Assembly (NCBI RefSeq): GCF_014762705.1
Contig: NZ_JABURL010000080.1
Coordinates: 1-64,000 of the forward strand
From: Cyclobacterium sp.
GTDB taxonomy: Bacteria > Bacteroidota > Bacteroidia > Cytophagales > Cyclobacteriaceae
Direction of reading: 5' to 3'
DNA: 64,000 bases
This document shows, piece by piece, positions 45,185-53,844 of the stretch. The notes below the pieces were generated by a model. That model was given only the letters and a program-made list of their open reading frames with translations. It did not search any database and was not told where the DNA came from. Within the stretch, counting starts at the first letter, position 1, and every line of letters starts with the position of its first letter. The position numbers were made by a program, and so were the translations under genes.

Positions 45185-46252
45185 TCAAAGTGTTCCTATG
45201 ATTTTTCTTACCAGTTTGTAGGGTAGGTAAGGGTCTTTGGATTGGTTTACTGTTCCAGTAAAAAAAACTTTCTTTTCAGGAACAAATAATGCAAAAGCGC
45301 CTGACATACCCGTATGCCCAATGATCTCAGGATATGCTTTAAGCGGCATGGCATACCGGGGCTTTTCAGACCTGCATATGCCCAGGCCGTAGGAAAGGTG
45401 GTTATTCATAGGTTTCCATTGCTGTATGGTATCTAATTCTGTGAGGGGAAACAATTGTCCGTGAAAAAAGGCTTTAAGGAAAATCATACTGTCCCTGGCT
45501 GTGCTGACCATACCCCCAACAGGACCAAATGAGCTCATTGCCATGGGTATTTCCAATTCTTTTTCATAGTGATAAAAGGTGGCAGGAGTCCGGTCATGTA
45601 CATCATTGTAAACGTAAGTTTCATTCATCCCCAGTGGCTTCAATTGAAAATTTATCAATGCCTCCTCCAGGCTTTGCCTGGTGATTTTTTCAGCAATTTT
45701 TCCCAGAAGTTGAAAATTGGTATCTGAATAGGCTATTGATTTTCTTTTCCCTGGCCGGAAATTAGGGCTTAATCCCTTAATGGCGTTCAACAAGTCTTTT
45801 GGTTTCCAGGATTGGTCCTTTCCTGTAAAGAGCTCTTCCCTCAGGCTTTTTTTCCCACTAAAAGAAAATTGAAAATAGTCTGGAAGTCCGGAAAGATGGG
45901 AAAGCAGGTGCCTTACTGTGATTTTGGGGGTGAAATCCTGCCCCTTGACAATGCTCAAGCCAAGATAGATGTCCTCATTAAGGTACTTAGTTATGGGATC
46001 ATCCAAATTTACCAAACCCCTTACTTTTAATTTCAGGACCAGGGCCAGGAGATGCAGTTTGGCTACGCTGGTAATGAAATAAGGCTGCTCCCTGGAAAGA
46101 TTGCCAGTTGCCCCTGTCCAGGAGATCGGGTCCTTTTTTTCCCTGAAAACAGAAAGGATCGTTCCCTTTAATTTATTCTGCCGGGAAAACTCGTTCAATC
46201 GATTCTGCCAGGCAGTAAAAATCCCTTGGTTGGTTTCACTGGAAGATATCAT
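45185..46252 (-). CDS. Serine hydrolase, class C beta-lactamase/DD-peptidase family
   Basis: A 355-residue member of the beta-lactamase-related penicillin-binding fold. The nucleophile motif SxxK is TSVAKL near residue 63, the second motif is YSD in IAYSDTNFQL, and the third HTG is GHTGMSGAF. No signal peptide is evident, so it may be cytoplasmic, or the true export signal is missing. It is convergent with the AarF gene (22 bases) and divergent from the M81 gene. Substrate class (ester, D-peptide, beta-lactam) cannot be told from motifs. Confidence 0.88.
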   Translation of the reverse strand: MISSSETNQGIFTAWQNRLNEFSRQNKLKGTILSVFREKKDPISWTGATGNLSREQPYFITSVAKLHLLALVLKLKVRGLVNLDDPITKYLNEDIYLGLSIVKGQDFTPKITVRHLLSHLSGLPDYFQFSFSGKKSLREELFTGKDQSWKPKDLLNAIKGLSPNFRPGKRKSIAYSDTNFQLLGKIAEKITRQSLEEALINFQLKPLGMNETYVYNDVHDRTPATFYHYEKELEIPMAMSSFGPVGGMVSTARDSMIFLKAFFHGQLFPLTELDTIQQWKPMNNHLSYGLGICRSEKPRYAMPLKAYPEIIGHTGMSGAFALFVPEKKVFFTGTVNQSKDPYLPYKLVRKIIGTL

Positions 46253-46437
46253 TCTTTAGAAGGATTAAGGTTTAAAGATACTAAAAATTTTGGGAGCGTT
46301 TTTGTAAAATGATTCAGGAGTACCGGTAAAATTAGGAAAGAATTTTCCTGTATTTGTCCATGAATTTCACTTAATTTGAACATTGCCCAAAAGAACCCTA
46401 GCCCATTCTTAGATATTTCAAACCAGATTATTGATTT

Positions 46438-48018
46438 ATGCATATGACCAATCACTTTTATTCCAGGGTTTTAGTAGGCTTACTGTTTTGTACTGCCATA
46501 AGTTGTGGTGGCAATGAGACGCAGGTATCGGAAGAGCTGCCACGTGTTGCCATTGCCGGTTTAGCCATAGAGTCCAGTACTTTTTCTCCTGCAGTCACTG
46601 AAGAGGAGGCTTTTCTAGCCAAAAGAGGGGAGGAAGTTTTTTCTTACTATCCCTTTATGCAAGAGGACTCCTTGAACAGGAGCAGGGCCAATTGGTTTCC
46701 AACTTTAAGAGGGCATGCCATTCCAGGTGGGATTGTTTCCAGAGAAGCCTATGAATCATTGGTGGGAGAAACATTAGCGCGTCTGAAGGAAAATTTGCCA
46801 TATGATGGCTTGTTTTTTGATATCCATGGCGCCATGAGTGTAGTTGGATTAGATGACCCTGAAGGAGATTTTATCGAAAGAGTAAGGGCTGTGGTTGGTA
46901 AGGAAACCATCATTTCAACCAGCATGGACTTGCATGGAAATGTATCCTGGCGGCTGGCCGCACATTCGGACCTGATTACCTGTTACCGCATGGCACCTCA
47001 TGAAGATGCTTTAGAATCTAAAAAAAGGGCTGTAGATAATTTGCTGGAAAGACTTGAATCAGGGAAAGGCAAACCTGCCTATAAAGCCTGGATTCCTGTA
47101 CCGATATTATTGCCAGGAGAAAAGACCAGTACCCGGGTGGATCCTGGAAAAAGTCTGTATGCAGCCGTTTATCCTGCAGCCGAGCAGGAGGGTGTTGTGG
47201 ATGCTGCCATCTGGGTAGGGTATGCCTGGGCCGATGAACCGAGAAATCATGCGGTGGTAATGGTCACGGGAGATGATCAGGCCAAAGTAACGCAGACAGC
47301 TGAAAAGTTGGCGCAAAGTTTTTGGGAGAAGCGAAATGAATTTGAATTTATTGCACCAACTGCAACTTTGAAAGAAAGTTTGGATATGGCCATAGCCAGC
47401 GATAAAAAACCGTTCATGATCAGCGATATGGGAGACAATCCCACTGCCGGGGGAGCCGGGGATGTTACCTGGACTTTGAGAGAAATACTTGCGCGACCAG
47501 AGTTTAAAGCAGCCGATGGACCTTCTTTGATTTATGCTTCCATACCAGGTCCGGAATTGGTGGAAGCCGCCGTAGCTGCAGGTGTGGGGGAACAAGTGTC
47601 TGCCAATGTTGGAGCAGCAGTGGATGATCGCTTTTCTCCACCTGTTTTATTATCGGGTACGGTGAAGGCTATCGCCCATGGGGATAGAAATGCGGAAACG
47701 GAAGTGGTGGTAGCCGTTGGCAGTGTGCAGGTGATTGTCACCAAAAAACGCAAGCCTTATCACAGGGAAAGTGATTTTACCAATTTGGGCTTAAATCCCC
47801 GGGAAACGGATATAGTGGTGGTGAAAATCGGTTATTTGGTACCTGAACTTTATGATATGCGTGCTGATTGGGTCATGGCCCTAACACCGGGAGGTGTGGA
47901 CCAGGATCTGGAGCGACTGGAATTCAAAAGGATTAACCGGCCTATGTTTCCCTTTGATAAAGACATGGAAACGCCGGATCTTTCTGCCCGCCTGGTACCT
48001 TTGTCTCATGAATATTAA
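46438..48018 (+). CDS. M81 family (MlrC/microcystinase-type) metallopeptidase lipoprotein
   Basis: The 526-residue product has a lipobox (CTAISC) followed by MlrC-family sequence. Metal-site candidates are in FFDIHGAMSV, TSMDLHGN and RMAPHEDA (about residues 140-190), then the MlrC C-terminal part with ISDMGDNPTAGGAGDV. MlrC cleaves linearised microcystin peptides in sphingomonads; most family members have no known substrate. A lipoprotein version suggests action outside the cytoplasm. ATGs at 46438 and 46444 both work. A 271-base gene-free stretch follows. Confidence 0.9.
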   Translation: MHMTNHFYSRVLVGLLFCTAISCGGNETQVSEELPRVAIAGLAIESSTFSPAVTEEEAFLAKRGEEVFSYYPFMQEDSLNRSRANWFPTLRGHAIPGGIVSREAYESLVGETLARLKENLPYDGLFFDIHGAMSVVGLDDPEGDFIERVRAVVGKETIISTSMDLHGNVSWRLAAHSDLITCYRMAPHEDALESKKRAVDNLLERLESGKGKPAYKAWIPVPILLPGEKTSTRVDPGKSLYAAVYPAAEQEGVVDAAIWVGYAWADEPRNHAVVMVTGDDQAKVTQTAEKLAQSFWEKRNEFEFIAPTATLKESLDMAIASDKKPFMISDMGDNPTAGGAGDVTWTLREILARPEFKAADGPSLIYASIPGPELVEAAVAAGVGEQVSANVGAAVDDRFSPPVLLSGTVKAIAHGDRNAETEVVVAVGSVQVIVTKKRKPYHRESDFTNLGLNPRETDIVVVKIGYLVPELYDMRADWVMALTPGGVDQDLERLEFKRINRPMFPFDKDMETPDLSARLVPLSHEY

Positions 48019-48289
48019 TTATTAACCGGACACATTTCAACACGGATTTTGTATGGGGCTTCCTTATAGCTTGTCCGTAAATCCAAAGGAGCATCTGGAA
48101 AAGCTGAAATTTCAAGAAAATATTCGGAAACTCCACCGCTATGTTGAAAACGGAAACGTGTGATTGATTTTGTCGTGGAATCAGGTTGTTGGAGAACACC
48201 TACTGCTTTTGTGGATTCAATAGTTTATAAGGTTAAAAACCCTTGGCAAGGCTTTTGTCCAGCATCTTGTCAATAAAATTTCAATTATC

Positions 48290-48862
48290 ATGTTACTGAG
48301 AATTGCTTGTTTTTTTTCTTTTTTAATTCCTTTACAATCCCTGGCTCAGGAGAAGGTGGAAAGGGAGTACAGGGTAAAAGCCCGAGAGGTACCTGCTGAA
48401 GCAAGGGATTGGCTGGATGATTCCTTTGAAGGGCGTAAAAAAGTAAAATGGTTTATGGAAGAAACTTCCGGTAAAGAAAGTTATGAGGCCAAGTTTTCCT
48501 GGAAAAAGGAGGCTTACAGTGTGGAGTTTGACCTGTCCGGAAAAATTGAGGATATTGAAATCCAAAAAGATTGGGAGGATTTAGAAGAGGAAGTCAGGAT
48601 TAATCTGGGATCTTATTTTGATGGCAAATACAACAAATGGAGAATTGAAAAGATCCAATTGCAATATACAGGAGACCCGGATGACCTGGAAGATTTAATG
48701 GATGAAGAGGAACAGGAGTATATACAGCTGAGGTATGAGATCGAGTATTACGCCGAAGGGGAAGAAGGGAAAAACCTTTGGGAAGGCCTGTTTGACGATA
48801 AAGGAAAACTTATTGGCCGAAGAGAAATCATTATTCCACCAGCAGATAATTTGTTTTTTTGA
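48290..48862 (+). CDS. PepSY-like exported protein
   Basis: A 190-residue acidic protein with a signal peptide ending SLAQ. Two repeated sections (VPAEARDWLDDSFEGRKKVK and a second near LEEEVRINLGSYFDGKYNKW) resemble the PepSY-like fold (DUF2874) seen in many small Bacteroidota periplasmic proteins. Strong negative charge (WEDLEEEVR, DPDDLEDLMDEEEQE) marks the middle. The stop overlaps the next start by one base (TGATG), so translation is coupled. Function unknown. Confidence 0.7.
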   Translation: MLLRIACFFSFLIPLQSLAQEKVEREYRVKAREVPAEARDWLDDSFEGRKKVKWFMEETSGKESYEAKFSWKKEAYSVEFDLSGKIEDIEIQKDWEDLEEEVRINLGSYFDGKYNKWRIEKIQLQYTGDPDDLEDLMDEEEQEYIQLRYEIEYYAEGEEGKNLWEGLFDDKGKLIGRREIIIPPADNLFF

Positions 48863-49545
48863 TGAGAAAAATATTTTGGATTATTTTATTGGTTTTGCCA
48901 ATTGAAATAATGGCCCAGGGAAGGGTGAGTAATTTTGGCCTTTTTCCTGAATTTCAAATTGGATTTAACGCAACCGAAAAGCTTAAAGTAACTGGTAAAA
49001 TTGAAAGCCAGCACGGAATGGTGGATAAGGTTGAAAACAGTGATGCAAAATATGGTTATTACCACAACCAAACGGATTTTCAGGGGTTTTTAGGAACATC
49101 CATCAATCCATTTGTCGCCATTACTGGTGGTTATCAATACCGGTTGGAATCAGGGAGTGAAAACAGCCACCGCTCCATACAGCAAGTTTCCATTTTGCAA
49201 AGAAAAGGAAATTTCAAGATCGGACACAGGATCCGTACAGACCAGACTTTTGCACCAAATGATCCGGTAGAATTCCGGTTAAGATACCGGATTTCCTATG
49301 AAATACCTATAGAGGGCCAAAGCCTTGATCCGGGAGAATTTTACCTGGTATTCAGTGATGAACCGATATATAGTATACAATCCGGAGAAAGTGGTCTTGA
49401 AAACAGGGTTGTAGCTGCTTTAGGTCATTTTTCCAAAGGGAAACAAAAATTCCAGGCCGGCATAGATTACAGAACTGATCGTTTTTTCGATGATGCTTTC
49501 CGGCAACGCACTTGGTTTAAATTCGGATGGTACCTCAAGTTATAA
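48862..49545 (+). CDS. Outer-membrane beta-barrel protein, DUF2490-like
   Basis: A 227-residue protein with a signal peptide ending IMAQG and then alternating beta-strand sequence (FEIQIGFNATEKLKVTGKIES-type pattern), PVEFRLRYRISYEIP and a final FKFGWYLKL with aromatic terminus, as expected of a barrel. The family match to DUF2490 is by overall pattern. ATG 48862 was chosen in preference to a TTG at 48859. Its last codons form one arm of a long inverted repeat with the DNA after the stop. Confidence 0.7.
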   Translation: MRKIFWIILLVLPIEIMAQGRVSNFGLFPEFQIGFNATEKLKVTGKIESQHGMVDKVENSDAKYGYYHNQTDFQGFLGTSINPFVAITGGYQYRLESGSENSHRSIQQVSILQRKGNFKIGHRIRTDQTFAPNDPVEFRLRYRISYEIPIEGQSLDPGEFYLVFSDEPIYSIQSGESGLENRVVAALGHFSKGKQKFQAGIDYRTDRFFDDAFRQRTWFKFGWYLKL

Positions 49546-49575
49546 TGCGAAACATGCCTTGGGTACCATCCGAAT
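49521..49575. repeat. Long inverted repeat across the barrel-gene stop codon
   Basis: ATTCGGATGGTACCTCAAG (49521-49539) and CTTGGGTACCATCCGAAT (49558-49575) are inverted copies differing only by one inserted base, with an 18-base loop holding the stop codon. The stem has no T-run after it. It lies between convergent genes and could act as a transcription barrier, but its left arm is coding sequence for the last six residues. Confidence 0.75.
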
Positions 49576-49598
49576 AGGGGTGCTGTTCTTTTCATCGG

Positions 49599-50060
49599 TT
49601 AAAAGACATCCAGGATTTTATAGGTACGGTCATTTAACCCAAACGAATCGCCTTTCTTTTTTCCTTTCATTTCTTTATAGATTGGCGCCTCTCTTGAAAT
49701 ACCAAAAAGTGCTTCTCCTTCTACTTCAAAGTTCTCTATACTCACACTTGGGAAAAAGGTCATTTTATCGGTTTTGACCACTGCACCCAAAGTGACTTCA
49801 TCAAAGATGTTTTCTGCCGTTTTCATTTGTTTCAAAAAATCCAGTTCGGCTACTACAAAATTTAACTCGTCTGCAATCCTGTTGATCACAATGGCACTTT
49901 CATCTTCCTGACCTTGCTGGTCGTATTCATATTTGTCATCCTGGGCTTGTTGCTCCCCCTCCCTCAATTCCCTGATTCGGGTCTGAAAATCAGAAACAAT
50001 GGCTTCCTGGTATTTGATGGCTTGTTCCATCACTTTCTTTTTATATTCTTTTTTGTCCAT
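49599..50060 (-). CDS. GreA/GreB-like transcript-cleavage-factor homologue
   Basis: The 153-residue protein has an N-terminal coiled coil (about 1-75, KKKVMEQAIKYQEAIVSDFQ) with an acidic tip (DDKYEYDQQGQEDE) and a C-terminal FKBP-like domain (LGAVVKTDKMTFFPS, REAPIYKEMKGKKKGDSF) recalling GreA/GreB. The C-terminal GKKKGD motif fits the family's LLGKKVGD. It may be a Gre-like or Gfh/Rnk-type factor binding the RNA polymerase secondary channel. Convergent with the barrel gene. Confidence 0.72.
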   Translation of the reverse strand: MDKKEYKKKVMEQAIKYQEAIVSDFQTRIRELREGEQQAQDDKYEYDQQGQEDESAIVINRIADELNFVVAELDFLKQMKTAENIFDEVTLGAVVKTDKMTFFPSVSIENFEVEGEALFGISREAPIYKEMKGKKKGDSFGLNDRTYKILDVF

Positions 50061-50265
50061 GTTTAAAGATTATAGTGAAAAATATTTGTTGCAAAGTTTT
50101 TGTATAAAATTTCATTTATAACTTTAATGTACACACAATTAGTTCAGCGAGCAAATAATGAAAGAGGGAAATAATGGCATGTTTTTAAAATGATTGAAGG
50201 AACAAATATGTTTATTTTTAAAAATTGTTAACTTTAAAATTACTTATAACCGTAACGAGAGAACT

Positions 50266-50466
50266 ATGAAATTATTAAAGAGTGTAAAATCCACGGCATT
50301 ATTGATGGTATTGATGGCGTTTTTCTTTTCTGCCACTGTAAGTTCTTGTGGCAACAAAAAGACGGACGATACAGAGGAATCTGCAGAACATCCGGAAGGC
50401 GAACACCCTGAAGCAGGTAGCGAAGACGAGCACCCCACCGACGGGGGAGGAGAACATCCCGAATAA
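50266..50466 (+). CDS. Small lipoprotein with EHP-repeat acidic tail
   Basis: A 66-residue lipoprotein: signal MKLLKSVKSTALLMVLMAFF then Cys (VSSCGNKK), followed by a tail with EHP four times (EHPEGEHPEAGSEDEHP, then GGGEHPE). The tail has four His and many Glu/Asp and could bind metal ions. ATG 50266 is chosen; the upstream extension in the frame is not hydrophobic. A terminator follows at 50477. No named family is recognised. Confidence 0.75.
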   Translation: MKLLKSVKSTALLMVLMAFFFSATVSSCGNKKTDDTEESAEHPEGEHPEAGSEDEHPTDGGGEHPE

Positions 50467-50476
50467 ATCTTAATAG

Positions 50477-50520
50477 AAGGTCGATAGAAGCATCTTCCCG
50501 GTGTTTCTATCGACCTTTAA
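50477..50520. terminator. Terminator hairpin after the EHP lipoprotein
   Basis: AAGGTCGATAGAA (50477-50489) pairs with TTCTATCGACCTT (50505-50517) around a 15-base loop. The short T-run suits the plus strand; on the minus strand the transglutaminase gene ends at 50524 and may share it. Confidence 0.7.
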
Positions 50521-50523
50521 TTA

Positions 50524-51885
50524 CTAATTACTTCTAGAAAAAGTAAATGTAGTCTGGGCAACTGCAGATTTTCCATCAATTTCTAATAATGGGTAGGCCA
50601 GAAAATTTATCGGGCCTGAGGCTGGTCCAGGATTTAGCTCTAAATCCCTTCCCCTGCTAAATTCTATGCGATTGGCAGGGTGGCGTCCAAAGTAATAGGT
50701 GGCCAAAGCGGTATATTTATTTCCTTCACTGATATCTACCGGCCACCACTTTCCTTCTGCAAAGAATTCCGCCCAGCAATGGTACCCGTCTATCCCCCCT
50801 TCGTTTCTATCCGAAGGAATGGCTGCCCCAATCGAAAACCGTGCGGGTATGCCCACTGATCTTGCCAGAGAAATGAACAAGGAATGGAATTCAGTGCAAT
50901 TACCGGTTTTTGCATCACAGGCATAAACTGCATCACCTTTACCATATTCTCCTGATTTGGCATACCGCATATTGTCAATGATGTAATCGTAGATGGCCCT
51001 GGCCTTCATGAGTTGGCTGTCTTTGTTTTTTTCTCCGATGGCTTCCATGGCTATTTCGCGGAATCTTCTATCTACAGGCATCAGGCGATTGGATGCCAGG
51101 TACCTGTCGGCTACTTCTTCCTGAGCAGTGTAAGGACCCTTTTCCTTCCTGTTTACTTTATAAACCAATTTTACCTTTTGACCACTGTGTTCCGGCCCCA
51201 GCTTCATGTATAGAATTTGGTTATGGTTGACCTTGTCCTCAATCATCCGGTGATTTCCCGGAATGTCCATGCTTACCAATTCCACTTGTTGAAAAGCATC
51301 ACTTAAAGCCATTGGAATCCACATCTCAGCAGCTTTCTCCAAAGTGGGAAGGGTAGCTTGATAATTAAAAACAAATTGGTCCTCTCCTTCAATTACCCCT
51401 AACAATTCATTGGTAGCTTCTTCTATGGGTAATTTGTACCAGGTTTTGTCTTCTTTTTGTTTCCAGCTGTAAAATGGTTTCCCATTGAGTTTGTGCACCG
51501 ATGTTGCTGTTACATCCATGGCTCCGGGTTCCCCTTCCATAAAAAAATCCACATCATAGACATCGCCATTCACATCAGCCAGGTCGACGCAGGCAAAATG
51601 GCTTTTGGGACCGAGATTTGAAAGGTACTCGGTATGCACCCGGACCAGCTTCAAGCGTAACAATTTATCCCCGTCTTTTACGATAAAAAAGCCATCATTT
51701 TCTTCCGTTTTGGAATCTATATATGCTTTGATACCCTTTTCAATATCTGCTATATCTACTTTTGGGCGGGAAACTACCTTATTTTCCTGTTGAGCGTTTT
51801 CCTTTTTTTCACTGGGCTGGCAGCCGTAGAGCAAGAGTAATCCAAAAATTAATAACTTTTGACTTGAAAGGTATGCGGTATTCAT
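50524..51885 (-). CDS. Transglutaminase-like domain lipoprotein
   Basis: The 453-residue lipoprotein (lipobox LLYGC) has an N-terminal beta-rich domain (about 25-255) and a transglutaminase/protease-like core: catalytic Cys in TGNCTEFHSLF, His in YHCWAEF and Asp in WPVDISEG (about residues 320-385). Such proteins act as periplasmic cysteine peptidases or amidases in Bacteroidota; the substrate is unknown. ATG 51885 was chosen, giving a clean signal peptide; the frame runs up to 51915. A 296-base gap follows, with no repeat noticed. Confidence 0.88.
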   Translation of the reverse strand: MNTAYLSSQKLLIFGLLLLYGCQPSEKKENAQQENKVVSRPKVDIADIEKGIKAYIDSKTEENDGFFIVKDGDKLLRLKLVRVHTEYLSNLGPKSHFACVDLADVNGDVYDVDFFMEGEPGAMDVTATSVHKLNGKPFYSWKQKEDKTWYKLPIEEATNELLGVIEGEDQFVFNYQATLPTLEKAAEMWIPMALSDAFQQVELVSMDIPGNHRMIEDKVNHNQILYMKLGPEHSGQKVKLVYKVNRKEKGPYTAQEEVADRYLASNRLMPVDRRFREIAMEAIGEKNKDSQLMKARAIYDYIIDNMRYAKSGEYGKGDAVYACDAKTGNCTEFHSLFISLARSVGIPARFSIGAAIPSDRNEGGIDGYHCWAEFFAEGKWWPVDISEGNKYTALATYYFGRHPANRIEFSRGRDLELNPGPASGPINFLAYPLLEIDGKSAVAQTTFTFSRSN

Positions 51886-52181
51886 TATCCTGTAGTGGTA
51901 TGGATTGACCTTCATTTTTAATCTGGCTTGCGGTTGATTTTTTCAAAGATAAAATATATCTGTGTAGGAACAAGGAGTTCCCATTGAATATGAAAGACAA
52001 AGGTCTGACAAGCCCGGATTTATCTTGCTCCTGGGATTCATCTACAAGGTTCGGAATCCTGAATGATGAAATCTATTTAATTTTATTTTATAAAAACCTT
52101 ATTTGACTATATTGCATCTTTGTTTTTAATAGTAAAATCAAGTGAATTGACTTAAGACCGAACCCATTAATCCAAACATTC

Positions 52182-53825
52182 ATGAATTTCACCACTTTAG
52201 ACCTTATCATCTTTGTAGGTTACTGTATTTTAATCCTCATGATGGGATACCTGGTCTCCAGGGAAAAGAAGGGACATATCAAGGATTCCAATGATTATTT
52301 TCTGGCGAGTAAAGCTTTGCCCTGGTGGGCGGTGGGTGCTTCGCTGATTGCCTCGAATATATCCGCCGAGCAGTTTATCGGCATGTCAGGATCCGGTTTT
52401 GCGTTGGGACTTGCCATCTCCACCTATGAATGGATGGCAGCTGCCACACTGATCATTGTGGCCATTTTTTTCCTGCCAGTTTACCTGAAAGAAGGAATAA
52501 GCACCATGCCCCAATTCTTGTTGAAAAGGTATGATAGCAGGGTGAGGACGGTAATGGCGGTATTCTGGTTATTGGTCTATGTATTTGTAAACCTGACCTC
52601 TGTACTTTATTTGGGAGCCTTGAGTTTGGAAACCATCCTGGGTGTCCCCCTGACCTATGGCATTGCCGGTTTGGCGCTTTTTGCCATGTTGTATTCTATA
52701 TATGGAGGGTTGAAAGCTGTGGCCTGGACGGATGTAGTTCAGGTTTTCTTCCTTGTCCTGGGTGGTCTTGCCACTACCTACCTGGCCTTGTCCATTGTAG
52801 GTTCAGGGGATGTTTTTGCGGGTTTTACCTCTTTGTTAAAAGAAGCCCCTTCCCATTTCAACATGATTATCAATAAGGGGGAGATGATGATTCCTGATGG
52901 TGATGGGGGGCAAAGGGACGCTTACCTTGATTTGCCTGGTATCAGTGTGTTGATAGGGGGGATGTGGGTAATCAACCTGAATTATTGGGGCTTTAACCAG
53001 TATATCACCCAAAGGGCTTTGGCAGCCAAATCCCTAAATGAAGCCCAAAAAGGTATGGTTTTCGCTGGCTTCCTTAAGCTGGTCATGCCTTTGATTGTGG
53101 TGATTCCGGGCATTGCTGCCTTTGTGATTGTCAATCAAGGGGTGGACACCTCTTTTATTTCATCCATGACGGATCCGGAAACGGGCATCATCAAGTCAGA
53201 CCGGGCTTATCCTACCTTGCTTCAGTTACTACCATCTGGCTTGAAAGGCTTGGCATTTGCCGCTTTAACTGCTGCAATAGTTTCCTCTCTGGCATCCATG
53301 GCCAACAGCACCTCCACCATATTTACCCTGGATATTTACAAAACTTTCTTTGACCAAAATGCATCGGAAAATAAGCAGGTAAGGGTAGGTAGATTGACAG
53401 CTATCATCGCATTTATTATTGCTGCTATAGTGGCACCAGCCTTGAGCGAGTTGGATCAGGCATTTCAGTATATTCAGGAATATACGGGATTCGTGTCTCC
53501 GGGTGTTTTTGCCATATTTATTTTTGGCTTCTTTTGGAAGAAAACTACTTCCAATGCAGCCCTTACTGCGGCGGCTCTGACCATCCCTTTGTCCACAGCC
53601 TTTAAATTTTTGACACCAGACCTTCCATTTATTGATCGTATGGGAGTAGTATTCCTGATCCTTGCCGCATTAATCATTGTTATCAGTTTGTTGGATGGAA
53701 AAGGCAAAGACCATCCCAAAGGAATTGAAATTACAAAAGACCTTTTTGTTACCAGTACCAAATTCAAAATAGGAGCTATCCTGATTTCCGGGATCATTGC
53801 CGCACTTTATATTGTGTTCTGGTAA
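52182..53825 (+). CDS. Sodium/sugar symporter (SSS family), probable xylose uptake
   Basis: A 547-residue transporter of the sodium:solute symporter family with about 14 helices. Signature stretches: SNISAEQFIGMSGSGFALGL, YSIYGGLKAVAWTDVVQ and GLAFAALTAAIVSSLASMAN (the conserved Na-site region of SGLT-like proteins). Being 19 bases ahead of xylB and in the same operon as xylA, it is most likely a xylose importer. No ABC-type or proton-linked xylose carrier is seen. Confidence 0.92.
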   Translation: MNFTTLDLIIFVGYCILILMMGYLVSREKKGHIKDSNDYFLASKALPWWAVGASLIASNISAEQFIGMSGSGFALGLAISTYEWMAAATLIIVAIFFLPVYLKEGISTMPQFLLKRYDSRVRTVMAVFWLLVYVFVNLTSVLYLGALSLETILGVPLTYGIAGLALFAMLYSIYGGLKAVAWTDVVQVFFLVLGGLATTYLALSIVGSGDVFAGFTSLLKEAPSHFNMIINKGEMMIPDGDGGQRDAYLDLPGISVLIGGMWVINLNYWGFNQYITQRALAAKSLNEAQKGMVFAGFLKLVMPLIVVIPGIAAFVIVNQGVDTSFISSMTDPETGIIKSDRAYPTLLQLLPSGLKGLAFAALTAAIVSSLASMANSTSTIFTLDIYKTFFDQNASENKQVRVGRLTAIIAFIIAAIVAPALSELDQAFQYIQEYTGFVSPGVFAIFIFGFFWKKTTSNAALTAAALTIPLSTAFKFLTPDLPFIDRMGVVFLILAALIIVISLLDGKGKDHPKGIEITKDLFVTSTKFKIGAILISGIIAALYIVFW

Positions 53826-53844
53826 AATATTTATTTAAAGAAGC

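Noticed and set aside
48049-48165. Short plus-strand frame of about 36 residues in the gap after the M81 gene
   Set aside because: Too short, no ribosome-binding or family evidence; treated as non-coding.
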